Shown here piece after piece: positions 60,949-64,000 of a stretch of DNA of 64,000 bases. Every line of letters begins with the position of its first letter. Within the stretch, counting starts at the first letter, position 1. Below the pieces are notes generated by a model. The model had not been told where the DNA came from, ran no database searches, and saw nothing but the letters and a program-made list of their open reading frames with translations. Origin of the DNA: Archegozetes longisetosus (lineage: Eukaryota > Arthropoda > Arachnida > Sarcoptiformes > Trhypochthoniidae); assembly GCA_018873245.2 (NCBI GenBank), contig JAEMBT020000001.1:16460220-16524219 (forward strand). The letters are read 5' to 3'. The position numbers and the translations under genes were made by a program.

Positions 60949-61178
60949 TATGAGATTATCGAATCCTTGCCATTTAACATGGGATTATCGAATCCTTGCC
61001 ATTTAACATGGGACTATCGAATCCTTGCCATTTAACATGGGATTATCGAATCCTTGCCATTTAACATGGGACTATCGAATCCTTGCCATTTAACATGGGA
61101 TTATCGAATCCTTGCCATTTAACATGGGACTATCGAATCCTTGCCATTTAACATGAGATTATCGAATCATTACCATGC
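60949..61178. repeat. 29-bp minisatellite, eight units, with alternating variants
   Basis: The unit contains TATCGAATCCTTGCCATTTA. Units 2-7 alternate GGGATTATC and GGGACTATC, giving three exact 58-bp dimers. The first and last units both carry GAGATTATC, and the last is degenerate. The period is not a multiple of three. Confidence 0.92.
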
Positions 61179-64000
61179 CTTAATTATTTTAATTAGAAAA
61201 ACGCTAAGCATTCCTACATCAACAACTTAAAGACTTTTCTAGCCATTAAGTGATAATTTATGATCGAAAAGTAGAAAGGTACTCTTGAGTATAATTATTA
61301 CTAAATTTTTACATTCGCGTATCATTAACTATTTTTGGTGATCATTTTTAATAAATAGAGTAAATAGAAAATAGGCCATGTGTTTGCGTAGTCCTTAATT
61401 AATAATAACTTTGATTTTATTGATCAAATTCATAATTAAAGGGATAGGATCTTTAATGATATGCCTATGCTTTTAAACACATTTTGTCAATTAGGGAGTT
61501 ATATTTTAAATGGATAAACTTCAGTGCATTATAAGTTATTCAAACTTTATATAATAGAAAATTATTTTTTACGTCTCTTATTAGATTTATATTAATAGCT
61601 ATTTCTATACACAAGTGTCTGACTTTTTTATCACTTCGTATAGATATTTATGACAAAAAATGATTATACTGTTCAATATATAGATCATTATTTATTGAGT
61701 GTTATTTTGGATTGAAAGTTTGTTGAGTGCATTTTTTGTTTACTCTATGATCGAGTATGCACTTCTCTAACATCAGAGAACTACTTTTGAGTTAAAAACA
61801 ACCTTTCACATACCATTCACATTGACTGTAGTAATAAAAGAAAATTGCAAATCAAATTATGAAATTATGCAACGAATTGATGTAGATCACAGGAAGATTA
61901 AAATAGAGTTATTATATGGTTACACTTCGAAAGCCTTCTTTTCAAACCCTAATAATGCGATAAAACCCATTTTATTTTTATAGGGATATTGATTTCAGAT
62001 CTTTATTAAGAAACCAACGGATTGGTAATAAAAATAGTAACGTTGATGTAATTGTATTCACTAGAATGATTGGCATATTTATTATGAATCGCGCTCAACC
62101 TTGCTTTACGCCTTTAAGTTTCGTGCTTTATTCTTAGTCTTTATTTTGAAGCTGAAAACTTTATAAAACATCTAATTATTGGAAACTGCAGATGTACAAC
62201 TGCAATCATTTTTAATTAAATAAACTCAATTATTCATAGTTTACTTTAGAAAACTTTGAAAAATAGAGTATCTTTCGCGGAAGAATGTCTATTAATGAAT
62301 GAGAAACTTTAAGTTTTTATAGAAACCACGATTTTTGGGCGTTATTTTTAACGAAATTCGATGGGTCTTTAGGGTGTTTTCGGGTTTCATAAAAAGTTTG
62401 ATTGACTCGGTTATAACTATATGTACAATTAGTTTGACTAGTAATTAGAGAAATGACATTCGATATGACCATTCAAATATAATATAGTAGATATTTTCAG
62501 GTTTTTAAGATTAAGTTTAGTGTGTTTGAAAGTTAAAACATTACCAAATTTGCTAAAAGATCTTTCAGCATCTAAACTTCCAAATGCAGTGCGTAACAAC
62601 TTAAGCATATCTTCTTAGGCATATTTATTTACTTTTATTTATCATAAATATCAAAATAAATATCTATCAAAGCAAAATCACATATACTTTAGAGGGATTT
62701 TTTATTTATAAGTTAGGGATTTCATACTTATAAGAGTTAGCAATTTTCGAGTCTTCCCCGAAAATCGTAGTCTTTAGCTTTTTATTATCTTTAAGACTCT
62801 CAGTCTGCTAATATCTTAATCTGTTGGAGCTTCTTGGAATTTGACAATAGATAAAACAAGTTTATTCCACAAATTAGGCTTATTAATTGAATTAATGTTC
62901 AAATTTAATCTATTTTATATTTGAAAATATTTCGTTTGAAAAATTGGTTTATTTTAAGTTTAGAAAATCAGATTCATCTTGCTGGTATAAAGTTTAGAAA
63001 CTATTTATCTCAACTTAGAAGTGATTCGTTATTCTATCACTACCAAGATGGTATTCAGTATTCAGTATTCAGATGTACAACTATCAGTGTTGCTTCAAAC
63101 TGATGCACGAATAGCAAATTTTAAGGGTTATTCACTCATTTAGTAATTTGTAACATGAATAATAATATTTTGGTATAAAATAACAACTTAATAGTCACTC
63201 AACTTTTAAGCTGAAACTACTTTTATACTTAAACGCGCCAGAGATTGAGGTGAAACTACATGTATTTGCACTTAGTTGTATACAAGCTTACTTTACATTT
63301 CTCAATATCTGATTGATTTTTATGTTTTTATTAGACAAATTTTCAGCCTTAAAGAGGGCTAAAGTATTTTGATGATCTTTATAAGAATGAACAAAATAAT
63401 TAATATCTCAATTGAAAAAGTATTACTTATAATGGTTTAATATTAATAAATTTAGTTTAGTAGCAATTTTGATAATGAGGTCCAATTATATGGGATTAAG
63501 CGAAGCAATGTATAGTAATAAAACAGATAGAATCGGTATTTTACTATAATTTGTTCCTTATAGTAATAGATTTTTGTTATTAAATTTTCATCCTTTACAT
63601 CTGTGCCCAACATTTAGAACACATTTGTGACCTTTACTCCAGAGTTACACATTTGAAAACTGAAGATATTAAAACGCTTAATATCTATAATACTTTATAA
63701 CTTTTGTTCATTAAATCTTCAGGCTTTTGAGTCTGATATATGATGAAAAACAGATTTTAAAACTTATCTAAAGTATTTAGTTTTAAACCGAATTATAGAA
63801 ATATGTGAAGGGTGCATTACGTTTTATTGATAACTATTTCTTACAAACTACTATTAAATATAAGAATTATGATACAAATTCTAGATTAGGCCAATTTATA
63901 AACTAAAACTTATTTATATTAAATATACTTTTGGAAAATTTTATATTAAGTGTTGAAAGTGTTGAAATCTTATAGTATTTTGAATGAACAATTCTATTTA
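61179..64000. other. Intergenic DNA to the window end
   Basis: AT-rich with long A/T runs; no gene, RNA gene or clear element seen. Confidence 0.5.

Overview
This 64 kb window is AT-rich (about 70% A+T by eye) nuclear DNA from an animal, most probably an arthropod and perhaps a mite or other chelicerate. The evidence is: split genes with GT-AG introns, many only 50-150 bp long; animal gene families (SLC17 carrier, SURF4, LOTUS/Tudor germline protein, MINDY deubiquitinase, GPR83-like receptor, secreted SGNH hydrolases); short interstitial TTAGG runs, which is the arthropod telomere motif; and AATAAA poly(A) signals. The species assignment is inference.

Layout. Positions 1-4300 hold a tandem family of secreted SGNH/GDSL (PAF-acetylhydrolase Ib-like) hydrolases: the 3' end of one gene, a stranded second-exon pseudogene, and a full two-exon copy with a one-base frameshift. 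At 6.8-7.2 kb lies an intronless ACT-domain gene of bacterial type. From 7.2 to 29.1 kb there is almost only intergenic DNA with microsatellites, minisatellites and decayed mobile elements, plus one possible small terminal exon near 19.5 kb.

A compact gene island runs from 29.1 to 39.9 kb. It starts with an SLC17-type anion transporter (+, one-base frameshift), followed by convergent SURF4 (-). Then come three closely packed minus-strand units: a LOTUS/Tudor protein of the TDRD7/TDRD5 kind, a single-exon MINDY-1/2-like K48 deubiquitinase with a tryptophan-rich tail, and a set of three exons of unknown family. Splice phases show that the last three exons could be the 3' end of the Tudor gene. 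In that case the MINDY gene sits inside a Tudor-gene intron on the same strand, and a read-through fusion is also phase-compatible.

From 40 to 64 kb the DNA is mostly non-coding. It contains the two 3' coding exons of a GPR83-like GPCR (48.1-50.1 kb, minus), a non-autonomous Helitron with both ends intact (41.5-42.1 kb), hAT- and pogo-like non-autonomous elements, a 30-bp minisatellite with an open frame in which every difference between complete units is synonymous, and a 29-bp minisatellite with a regular two-unit alternation. The most striking structure is a 663-bp branched palindrome (56,245-56,907) built as A-B-B'-C-C'-A', which can fold into a three-way junction.

No computation was possible. 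Family calls are from recognised motifs, and exon limits were placed by hand from splice consensus, reading frame and family similarity.
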